64,000 nt of DNA from Orlajensenia flava (GTDB lineage: Bacteria; Actinomycetota; Actinomycetes; Actinomycetales; Microbacteriaceae): positions 186,001 through 250,000 of the forward strand of contig NZ_SSSN01000003.1 of the NCBI RefSeq assembly GCF_004801905.1. Reading direction: 5' to 3'. The position numbers were made by a program, and so were the translations under genes. The notes beneath the pieces are model-generated. The model made no database searches. It had not been told where the DNA came from and saw only the letters and a list, made by a program, of their open reading frames with translations. This document shows positions 57,174 through 64,000 of this stretch, piece by piece (position 1 is the first letter of the stretch; every line of letters starts with the position of its first letter).

Positions 57174-57653
57174 GTGGAATCGAAGAGGAACGAGCTCGAC
57201 CGGGTGGATCGGGCGCTGCTGCGCGCCCTCTCCGTCAACGCGCGGGCGTCGGGATCGGCTCTGGCCGCGGAGGTGGGCGTCGCGGAGTCGACCGTCTCGT
57301 TGCGCCTGCGCCGCCTGCAGAACCTGGGCTACATCCGCGGCTACCACGCCGACATCGACCTCGCCACGCTGGGTGCGTCGCTGCAGGCGCTCATCGCCGT
57401 TCGACTGGTCAAGCACGCGCGCGACGAGATCGACGCCTTCCGAGCCGCCGCACCCCACCTTCCGGGCGTGCTCGGACTGTTCCACATGGCGGGCGCGGAC
57501 GACTACCTGCTGCACGTTGCCGCCCACGATGCCACGGAGCTGCGGGACTTCGTGCTCACCCACCTCACGGGCCACGCCGCCGTCGCCCACACCGAGACGA
57601 ACCTCATCTTCGAGCATGTCGAGGGAGACGGATGGCAGGAGCTGCTGGAGTGA
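57174..57653 (+). CDS. Lrp/AsnC-family transcriptional regulator
   Basis: A 159-residue regulator. The N-terminal helix-turn-helix (LDRVDRALLRALSVNARASG, then VAESTVSLRLRRLQNLGYI) and the C-terminal RAM ligand-binding domain (LHVAAHDATELRDFVLTHL) are present. The GTG at 57174 is chosen for its GAGGGG site; a GTG at 57123 would add 17 residues. The end overlaps the iron-transporter start by four bases (GTGA), so the two are coupled and the regulator is likely to control it. Confidence 0.9.
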   Translation: MESKRNELDRVDRALLRALSVNARASGSALAAEVGVAESTVSLRLRRLQNLGYIRGYHADIDLATLGASLQALIAVRLVKHARDEIDAFRAAAPHLPGVLGLFHMAGADDYLLHVAAHDATELRDFVLTHLTGHAAVAHTETNLIFEHVEGDGWQELLE

Positions 57654-58738
57654 ACGACGTGACGACACAGCATTCGACCGCTGACCTGCGGCGGTGGCGC
57701 AAGTACCTCGCCGACGAACGCGCCGAGGCGGCGGTGTATCGGGAGCTCGCCGGCCGCCGATCGGGCGAGGAGCGTGCCATCCTGCTCGCCCTCGCGGATG
57801 CCGAGGGCCGTCACGAGGCGCACTGGGCGGCCTTGCTGGGCGACGACATCGGCAAGCCCGTGCGCGCCGACGCGCGCACGCGGTTCCTCGCGGTGCTCGC
57901 ACGGCGCTTCGGCTCGGTGTTCGTGCTGGCCCTCGCGCAGCGCGCGGAAGCACGGTCGCCCTACGCCGACGATCCGCAAGCCACCCCGGCGATGGCCGCC
58001 GACGAGCGCATCCACGCCGAGGTCGTCCGCGGGCTGGCTGCACGCGGACGCAAACGCCTCTCGGGAACTTTCCGAGCGGCCGTGTTCGGCGCCAACGACG
58101 GCCTGGTCTCCAACCTCGCCCTCGTGCTCGGCATCGCGGCCACCGGTGTCGAGAACTCGTTCGTTCTGTTCAGCGGAATCGCCGGCCTGCTCGCGGGCGC
58201 CCTGTCAATGGGGGCGGGCGAGTACGTCTCGGTACGGTCGCAGCGCGAGCTGCTCGAGGCATCCTCACCCGACCCGGAGACCGACCACGTCATGCCCGAC
58301 CTGGATGTCGGCGCCAACGAACTCGCGCTGGTCTACCGTGCCAGGGGGCTCAGCCCTGAAGCCGCCGCCCGACGTGCCGAGCGCGTCCTCACGGCCATCA
58401 CGGCGCAGGAGCAGCCCGCGCTGACGGGACCGATCGAAGCCGTCGACGACCACGAGGCCATCGGCACCGGACTCGGCGCCGCGTTCTCGAGTTTCTGCTT
58501 CTTCGCGTCGGGGGCGCTCATCCCGATCCTGCCGTTCATCTTCGGCATGCAGGGAGTGCCCGCGCTCATCGTGTCGGTCGTGCTCGTGGGCATCGCGCTC
58601 ATCGTTACGGGCGCCGTCGTCGGACTGCTCTCGGGTGCTCCGCCGCTCATGCGCGCGCTGCGTCAGCTGGCGATCGGATGGGGCGCCGCCCTCGTCACCT
58701 ACCTGCTCGGTTTGCTCTTCGGCGCCACCCTCGGCTGA
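57650..58738 (+). CDS. Ferritin-like/VIT1 fusion membrane protein (MbfA-like iron transporter)
   Basis: A 362-residue two-domain protein. The N-terminal 140 residues form a rubrerythrin/ferritin-like helical domain with probable iron ligands (EAAVYRELA, EGRHEAHW, ERIHAEVV). The C-terminal half is a VIT1/CCC1 transporter with FGANDGLVSNLALVLG near the first membrane segment, SMGAGEYVSVRSQRE, and hydrophobic segments at the end. In rhizobial MbfA this arrangement exports iron and protects against peroxide. Iron is inferred; manganese is possible. Coupled to an Lrp gene upstream. Confidence 0.92.
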   Translation: MNDVTTQHSTADLRRWRKYLADERAEAAVYRELAGRRSGEERAILLALADAEGRHEAHWAALLGDDIGKPVRADARTRFLAVLARRFGSVFVLALAQRAEARSPYADDPQATPAMAADERIHAEVVRGLAARGRKRLSGTFRAAVFGANDGLVSNLALVLGIAATGVENSFVLFSGIAGLLAGALSMGAGEYVSVRSQRELLEASSPDPETDHVMPDLDVGANELALVYRARGLSPEAAARRAERVLTAITAQEQPALTGPIEAVDDHEAIGTGLGAAFSSFCFFASGALIPILPFIFGMQGVPALIVSVVLVGIALIVTGAVVGLLSGAPPLMRALRQLAIGWGAALVTYLLGLLFGATLG

Positions 58739-58793
58739 GCTCCTCGCCGCGCCCGCTTCCTCGTCCGATCTCGCTGCTGCCCACCGCCGTCGC

Positions 58794-58889
58794 GCCGTCC
58801 GTCGTGCCGTCCGTCGCGTCGCCGTTCGCTGCGCCAGTTCGCCACGGTGCGCGTTAGCTGAAGTGGCGCCAGCGCCGACCAACTGGCGC
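58794..58889. repeat. Intergenic inverted-repeat element with adjoining direct repeat
   Basis: Between the VIT and DUF3097 genes, an outer inverted repeat GCGCCAGTT (58831-58839)/AACTGGCGC (58881-58889) encloses a second, CGCCAC (58840-58845)/GTGGCG (58863-58868). A 12-base bulge separates them on the 3' side. Just before it the 11-base unit GCCGTCCGTCG occurs twice (58794-58804, 58806-58816). It could be a terminator-like fold between the convergent genes, or a copy of a dispersed intergenic repeat. Confidence 0.6.
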
Positions 58890-58949
58890 GCAGGGTCGGA
58901 TGGAGCCCGCGGGAGCGAAGGGGTGATCGGGTAGGTCGGGCAGGGGCGC

Positions 58950-59792
58950 TCAGGCGGGTTCGGTGACGAAGTCGATCAACTGCTCGACCCGGCCGAGCAA
59001 CGCGGGTTCGAGGTCGGCGAAGGTGCGCACCTGACCGAGGATGCGCTGCCAGGCTCGCGCGATGTCGGCCTGCTCCTCGTGCGGCCAGCCGAGCGCTTCG
59101 CAGATGCCGTGCTTCCACTCCGTCCCGCGCGGGATATCCGGCCACGCGCGCCAGCCGAGTCGCTCGGGCTTCACGGCCTGCCAGACGTCGATGTACGGAT
59201 GCCCCACCACCAGCACGTGAGCGCCGAAGGGGCCGCGGGCGACAGCATCCGCGATCCGGCTCTCCTTCGAGTTCGGCACGAGGTGGTCGACGAGCACGCC
59301 GACGCGCCGGTCGCGTGATGGCGCGAACTCGCGCACGATCGCATCCAGGTCGTCGACGCCCTCGAGGTATTCGACGACGACACCCTCGACGCGCAGGTCG
59401 GCGCCCCACACCTTCTCGACCAGTTCGGCGTCGTGACGTCCCTCGACGAAGATGCGGCTGGGCAGCGCCACCCGGGCGCGGTCGGACGCCGCGGCGAACG
59501 AGCCGGATGCGGTGCGCGCCCGACCGGCCGGCTGCTTCGCGACCGGTGCGACCAGCACCACGGATGCGCCGTCGATCATGAAGCCGGGGCCCAGCGGGAA
59601 CAGTCGTGTCTTGCCGAAGCGATCCTCGAGGGTCACGATGTTCTTCTCGATGCCGAGCACTGCTCCGCAGAATCCCGTGGCGATCTCCTCCACTACGAGA
59701 TCACGGGTGGCTTCGCGCCGGGGGAGCACGGGCCGTCCGACCGCTCGCCAGTCTCCCGAGAGGACGTCGGACCCATACCTGTCGTCATGCAC
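58950..59792 (-). CDS. DUF3097 family protein
   Basis: A 280-residue protein matching the actinobacterial DUF3097 family. RIFVEGRHDAELVEKVWG and VEYLEGVDDLDAIV resemble TOPRIM-like metal-binding sites (Glu, then Asp-x-Asp), and VGVLVDHLVPNSKE and VLVVGHPYIDVWQAV continue that pattern. A nucleotidyl-transferase or nuclease-type reaction is therefore possible, but no function is established. It lies ten bases downstream of dnaE2 on the same strand. Confidence 0.85.
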   Translation of the reverse strand: MHDDRYGSDVLSGDWRAVGRPVLPRREATRDLVVEEIATGFCGAVLGIEKNIVTLEDRFGKTRLFPLGPGFMIDGASVVLVAPVAKQPAGRARTASGSFAAASDRARVALPSRIFVEGRHDAELVEKVWGADLRVEGVVVEYLEGVDDLDAIVREFAPSRDRRVGVLVDHLVPNSKESRIADAVARGPFGAHVLVVGHPYIDVWQAVKPERLGWRAWPDIPRGTEWKHGICEALGWPHEEQADIARAWQRILGQVRTFADLEPALLGRVEQLIDFVTEPA

Positions 59793-59801
59793 CTCTCGAC
59801 G

Positions 59802-62800
59802 CTAACGGAAGTCGCGGCTGCGACCGTGAGCCGTCACGGTGAGTGGCTCGAATCGATCGGCGACGAGGTTGATCACCCCCTCCTCGCTGCGCTCCAGCAT
59901 GCCCCGCACCACGAGGGCGGGCGATTCGCGGGCGACACGGCGGTAGCGCGTCCACACGCCCACCCCCGCTATCACGTTGAGCGTCCCGGTCTCGTCCTCG
60001 ATGTTGAGGAACGTGATGCCTCCCGCCGTCGCCGGTCGCTGCCGGTGCGTCACCACCCCGCCCACCTCGATCCGCCTGCCGTTCTCGGCCTCACGGAGGG
60101 CGGACACCGGCAGTGCACCTCGGGCGGCCAGGCCCGTTCGCACGTGACGGATGGGGTGGTCGTCGGGCGAGATGCCCGTCGCCCACAGGTCGTAGACCAC
60201 CTGCTCGGCCTCGGTGAGCATCGGCAGCAGCGGAGGCTGAATCACCACCACGGAACCGGCGAGGAAGTTCGCGCGATCCTGCGCGGCATCGCCCGCGGTC
60301 CAGAGCGCTTCGCGGCGTTCCAGGCCGAACGACTCGAACGCTCCGGCCGCGGAGAGCGACTCCATCTGCTCGACGCTCAGCCCGATGCGCCGTGACAGGT
60401 CGGACATGCTGAGATAGTCGCCATGGGCGCGACGCTCGACGACGATGCGCTCGGCCAGCGCCTTCCCGATTCCCTTCACCTCGGCGAGCCCGAGCCGGAC
60501 GGCGAAGCCGCCATCGCGACGGTGCGCCTCCGATTCATCCGGCGCGTGCCGGTCGAACCGGCCCGGATGCGGCTGCTCCCTCTCGAGACAGCTGTCGCGG
60601 CCGGTGGCTCCGGTCTCGCCCGCCACGAGCGGTTCAAGCACGGCGTGCGCATCCGATCGCCTGATGTCGGGACGGTGCACCAGCACCCCATGCCGCCGGG
60701 CATCGGCGGTGAGCGTCTGCGGTGAGTAGAACCCCATCGGCTGGGCCCTCAGCAGTGCGGCGAGGAAGGCCGCCGGGTAGTGCAGCTTGAACCAGCTCGA
60801 TGCGTAGACCAGCAGTCCGAAGCTGATGGAGTGGCTCTCGGCGAACCCGAAGTTGGCGAACGCCTCGATCTTGGCGTAGATGACGTCGGCCGTCGCCTCG
60901 TCGATGCCGTTGCCCGCCATGCCCGCGTAGAGCTTGGCCTTGAGGGTGCTGATCTTCTCCACGCCCCGCTTGGATCCCATCGCCCGCCTCAGCAGGTCGG
61001 CATCCTCCGCCGTGCAGCCGCCCACCGCCATGGCCATCTGCATCAGCTGCTCCTGGAACAGCGGGATGCCCTTGGTGCGCTCCAGTACGGGCTCCAGCTT
61101 GGGATGCAGGTAGGTCACCTTCTCCTTACCGGTCGCCCGGCGGATGTACGGATGAACGGCACCGCCCTGCACCGGACCCGGACGGATGAGCGCGATCTCC
61201 ACCACCAGGTCGTAGAACCGCCGTGGCTGCAGGCGGGGGAGTGTTCCCATCTGAGCCCGGCTCTCCACCTGGAACACGCCGATCGAGTCGGCCCGGCAGA
61301 GCATGTCGTAGACCGCCGGCTCCTCCTTGGGGATGGTGTCGAGCTCCCAGCGCTCGCCCACGGCTTGGGCGACGGAGTCGAAGGTGTACTGCAGGGCGGC
61401 GAGCATGCCCAGGCCGAGCAGGTCGAACTTGACCAACCCCATCCAGGCGCAGTCCTCCTTGTCCCACTGCAGCACGGTGCGGTCCTTCATGCGGGCGTGC
61501 TCGATGGGGCACACCTCCCCGACGGGCCGGTCGGTGAGGACCATCCCTCCCGAATGGATGCCGAGGTGCCGCGGAAAAGTGAGCAGCTGCTGGGCGAGGT
61601 CGATCACCGGGGCCGGGATGTCGTGGTCGTAGCTGTTGATCTCGGCACCCCAGCGCTCCACCTGCTTGGTCCAGGCATCCTGCTGCCCCCCGCTGAACCC
61701 GAGCGCCTTGGCCATGTCGCGCACAGCCGCCTTCGGGCGGTAGCTGATGACGTTGGCCACCTGTGCGGCATTGTGGCGGCCGTACTTGCCGTAGACGTAC
61801 TGGATGACCTCCTCGCGCCGGTCGGAGTCGAAGTCGACATCGATGTCGGGCTCCTCGTTGCGCATGCTGGAGAGGAACCGCTCGAACGGCAGCTCGAAGA
61901 AGATCGAGTCGACGGCGGTGATGTCCAGTGTGAAGCAGACCGCCGAGTTCGCCGCCGACCCTCGCCCTTGGCAGAGGATGCCGAGCCGGCGGGCTTCCTG
62001 CACGATGTCGTGCACGATGAGGAAGTAGCCGGGGAAGTCCTTCAGCTCGATGATGTCGAGCTCCTTCTCCAGCCGGTCGCGCACCGAGGCGGGGATGCCC
62101 GGGTACTTGCGAGCGGCGCCGTTCCAGACCAGCTCGCGCAACCAGCTCATGGGGGTGTGCCCGGCCGGGACCTCCTGTCTCGGCAGCTTCGGGCGGGCGC
62201 TGCGCAGCGTGAAGCCGAGGTCGTCGGCCAGTTCGACGCTGCGCTGCACGGCGCCGGGGAACCGGGCGAACCGCACGGCCATCTCGGCACCACTGCGCAG
62301 GTGGGCTCCAGCGGCGGCGGGGAGCCAGCCGTCCATCTCGTCGAGGCTGCGTCGTGCGCGCACGGCGGCGAGGGCGGCGGCCAACTCGTGCTCGGCGGGG
62401 GTCGCGTAGTGCACGGCGCCCGTCGCGACCACGGGCAGGCCGGCGGATGCGGCGAGCTCGGCGAGGGCGTCGTTGGTGGCGCCGTCCTGTGGATGGCCGT
62501 GGTCGAACAGCTCGACCACGACGTTGTCGCGCCCGAACAGATCGATCAGGCCGGTCAACTCCCGGCGCGCGGCGTCGATGCCGCCGCGTGCCAGAGCCTG
62601 CCGCACGGCACCCTTGCGGCATCCGGTCAGCACCAGCCAGTGCCCGCCGGCCTGCGCCGCCAGGGTGTCGAGGTCGTAGGTGGGATTGCCCTTCTCGCCC
62701 CCCGCCAGCTGGCCGGCGGTGATGGCCGAGGCCAGCCGATGGTAGCCCTCCTCCCGCCGGGCGAGCACGAGCAGGTGACTGCCCTCGGGGTCGGCGATGC

Positions 62801-63203
62801 CGTTCTGCGGACTGCCGAGGCCGAGCGAGAGCTCCGCGCCGAACACGGTGCGCATCTCGGGGTAGCTCTCGGCCGCCTCGGCCAGACGCACGATGCCGTA
62901 GAAGCCGTCGTGATCGGTGATGCCGATGCCGTGCAACTGCAGTCGCTGCGCCTCCTCAAGCAGCTGCTCGGGGGAGGATGCGCCGTCGAGGAAGCTGAAA
63001 TGGGAGTGCAGGTGAAGTTCGGCGTACGGCACCACCGGGCCGTCGACGGCGGCGATCTGCTTGGGCCGGTACGGGTGCCGCTTGCGCGACCAGCCGGGGG
63101 AGTCGCCGCCGTCGGCGATGACGGCGGGGCCACCCGGGCGTCGCACGTCGGAGAGGGTGCGCTCCAACTCCGACCAGGAGATGGAGGGGTTGTTGAATCC
63201 CAT
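59802..63203 (-). CDS. dnaE2: Error-prone DNA polymerase DnaE2 (ImuC)
   Basis: A 1133-residue C-family polymerase that, with ImuA and ImuB, does damage-induced mutagenic synthesis. The PHP domain starts with ELHLHSHFSFLDG and GIGITDHDGF. The catalytic Asp pair is in PDIDVDFDSD. KFDLLGLGML and later segments complete the palm and fingers, and an OB domain is near the C-terminus (VVTHRQRPATAGGITFLN). A stretch of about 40 extra residues lies between the HRPDIRRSDAHAVLE and VRLGLAEVKGIG segments (about 60510-60640). The ATG overlaps the imuB stop by one base. Confidence 0.95.
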   Translation of the reverse strand: MGFNNPSISWSELERTLSDVRRPGGPAVIADGGDSPGWSRKRHPYRPKQIAAVDGPVVPYAELHLHSHFSFLDGASSPEQLLEEAQRLQLHGIGITDHDGFYGIVRLAEAAESYPEMRTVFGAELSLGLGSPQNGIADPEGSHLLVLARREEGYHRLASAITAGQLAGGEKGNPTYDLDTLAAQAGGHWLVLTGCRKGAVRQALARGGIDAARRELTGLIDLFGRDNVVVELFDHGHPQDGATNDALAELAASAGLPVVATGAVHYATPAEHELAAALAAVRARRSLDEMDGWLPAAAGAHLRSGAEMAVRFARFPGAVQRSVELADDLGFTLRSARPKLPRQEVPAGHTPMSWLRELVWNGAARKYPGIPASVRDRLEKELDIIELKDFPGYFLIVHDIVQEARRLGILCQGRGSAANSAVCFTLDITAVDSIFFELPFERFLSSMRNEEPDIDVDFDSDRREEVIQYVYGKYGRHNAAQVANVISYRPKAAVRDMAKALGFSGGQQDAWTKQVERWGAEINSYDHDIPAPVIDLAQQLLTFPRHLGIHSGGMVLTDRPVGEVCPIEHARMKDRTVLQWDKEDCAWMGLVKFDLLGLGMLAALQYTFDSVAQAVGERWELDTIPKEEPAVYDMLCRADSIGVFQVESRAQMGTLPRLQPRRFYDLVVEIALIRPGPVQGGAVHPYIRRATGKEKVTYLHPKLEPVLERTKGIPLFQEQLMQMAMAVGGCTAEDADLLRRAMGSKRGVEKISTLKAKLYAGMAGNGIDEATADVIYAKIEAFANFGFAESHSISFGLLVYASSWFKLHYPAAFLAALLRAQPMGFYSPQTLTADARRHGVLVHRPDIRRSDAHAVLEPLVAGETGATGRDSCLEREQPHPGRFDRHAPDESEAHRRDGGFAVRLGLAEVKGIGKALAERIVVERRAHGDYLSMSDLSRRIGLSVEQMESLSAAGAFESFGLERREALWTAGDAAQDRANFLAGSVVVIQPPLLPMLTEAEQVVYDLWATGISPDDHPIRHVRTGLAARGALPVSALREAENGRRIEVGGVVTHRQRPATAGGITFLNIEDETGTLNVIAGVGVWTRYRRVARESPALVVRGMLERSEEGVINLVADRFEPLTVTAHGRSRDFR

Positions 63204-64000
63204 CAGTCGTACCTCGCCTCGGCCTGCCAGCCTTCACCGGCACCGTCGAGCATCAGCAGCCAGGCGTCGCCGTGCTCGTCCACCAGCTGCAGACGATGCA
63301 CCCGACGCGACGCTGCGGCATCCCACCAGCGCTCCACCACCGGCCACGGACCCGCCCAGGCCTGGACGCGATGGACCCCTGCGCCGCGCGCGGCCGGGCT
63401 GAACGCGGCAGGATCGCCCACCAGCATTCCGCGGTCGTCGACGGCGACGTCGACTCCGGCATCCGTCATCAGGCGCACCGGATGCCGCTCGCGGAACACG
63501 GTGGCCGGCGCCAGTTCGGGAAGACTGCCCGGCCACGGCCGTGCGGCGCTCCGCACGCGCTCCTCGGGCGGCGCGTCGCCCCACGGCACGAGGATCTGAC
63601 GCTCGGCGAGCATCCGCCCGCCCCCGATCGTCGCGGTGAGCACCCCCTCGTGGCCGAGCATGCTCTGCACCCGAGTGAGCCCGTGGTGCACCCGCTCGTC
63701 GGGGCCGGAGCCCCACAGCCCCTCCTCGTGGTTGCCGGTGGAGTCGACACGCTCAGGCGTGACGCGCACCGCGGCAACAGCGGAGCGCAGGCCGCTGTCA
63801 ATGGCGCCGCTGCCCTGCAACTGCCAGCGCACCCGGTCGAGCACGTCGGCGGCCGTGAACCAGCGCGGATGCAGCCAGCTGCGCTCCGACAGCTCGCCGG
63901 ACTCGCTGCGCACCTCGACCCGTACGCCCGTGCACACCAGACGGGCGGAGGTGAGCGCCTCGATGAAGCGGTCCGCCGCCGTACGGAAGCCGAAGCTCAC
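63203..64000 (-). CDS. imuB: ImuB-like Y-family protein, C-terminal part (5' end outside window)
   Basis: The last 265 residues of a Y-family polymerase-like protein that lacks catalysis and bridges DnaE2 to the sliding clamp. The stretch FIEALTSARLVCTGVRVEV is the start of the little-finger domain, and the C-terminal tail carries VHRVQAWAGPWPVVERWWD, typical of actinobacterial ImuB. The frame is open at the right edge; a GTG at the edge is not a true start. Its stop overlaps the dnaE2 start (ATGA-like), confirming a coupled operon. The clamp-binding site and polymerase palm are outside. Confidence 0.93.
   Translation of the reverse strand: MSFGFRTAADRFIEALTSARLVCTGVRVEVRSESGELSERSWLHPRWFTAADVLDRVRWQLQGSGAIDSGLRSAVAAVRVTPERVDSTGNHEEGLWGSGPDERVHHGLTRVQSMLGHEGVLTATIGGGRMLAERQILVPWGDAPPEERVRSAARPWPGSLPELAPATVFRERHPVRLMTDAGVDVAVDDRGMLVGDPAAFSPAARGAGVHRVQAWAGPWPVVERWWDAAASRRVHRLQLVDEHGDAWLLMLDGAGEGWQAEARYD

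Noticed and set aside
60780-63599. Very long open frame (939 codons) on the plus strand antisense to dnaE2
   Set aside because: GC-rich codon bias leaves few stops on the opposite strand; the translation is arginine/histidine-rich with no domain, while dnaE2 carries all its motifs.
63203-64000. A complete 265-residue gene starting at the right edge
   Set aside because: The start codon coincides with the edge and the protein lacks the palm domain expected of ImuB; it is a 3' fragment.

Overview
The window is a gene-dense, high-GC chromosomal segment with frequent GTG starts and many four-base ATGA or GTGA gene overlaps. Gene content and order fit an actinobacterium, most likely a member of Microbacteriaceae; that placement is inference from gene families, not from a marker phylogeny. 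I see no insertion sequence, prophage, CRISPR array, rRNA or plasmid function. No gap between genes exceeds about 300 bases.

Layout, left to right. Positions 1-5250 hold the end of ligA and the gatC-gatA-gatB operon for tRNA-dependent amidation. Positions 5300-8640 hold a phosphotransferase, a glycine-rich repeat protein, DNA polymerase IV and a GerW/YtfJ-family protein. Positions 8680-12574 are a TPP-riboswitch-led ykoE-ykoD-ykoC thiamine-precursor transporter operon that runs on into a small P-loop kinase. Positions 12580-15100 are a minus-strand run: a degenerate DD-carboxypeptidase-like protein, a small zincin and an unassigned protein. Next come tRNA-His with a broken partial copy beside it, oligoribonuclease, a thioredoxin-like protein, tRNA-Arg, a cation/proton antiporter, NAD synthetase and an aldo/keto reductase.

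Positions 20589-23904 carry a second single-stranded DNA-binding protein, a lipoprotein, the translational throttle ATPase EttA and a thioesterase. At 23912-26250 a DUF2231 membrane protein and a Tat-type Rieske lipoprotein face an ECF sigma factor and its zinc-type anti-sigma factor across two near-identical divergent promoters (TGAACC-N16-CGT). Positions 26265-36322 are mainly minus-strand: TesB thioesterase, FAD dehydrogenase, truncated globin, MscS channel and two tandem aminopeptidase N genes. Divergent from these is rpiB-nei-paiB-amidohydrolase. The pepN/globin/rpiB/nei neighbourhood resembles the arrangement I recall around Rv2464c-Rv2470 of Mycobacterium tuberculosis.

Positions 39984-45705 hold a 1243-residue polytopic membrane protein with an N-terminal zinc ribbon, an App1-type phosphatase and a TetR regulator. 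Positions 45872-49135 are a complete osmoprotectant-type ABC importer. Positions 49167-58738 look like a respiration and iron block: a DedA protein; an M56 protease and BlaI-type repressor pair divergent from cydA-cydB-cydD-cydC (cytochrome bd and its assembly transporter), with two matching palindromes in between; then an Lrp regulator coupled to a ferritin-like/VIT iron transporter. The window ends with a DUF3097 protein and the mutasome genes dnaE2 (imuC) and the 3' part of imuB.

The best candidates for under-described biology are the BlaI/M56-cyd coupling with its two TTCTAC-N5-GTAGAA operators, the twin ECF promoters around the Rieske/DUF2231 pair, the S11-family pseudoenzyme lacking both catalytic motifs, the partial tRNA-His duplication, and the giant zinc-ribbon membrane protein.
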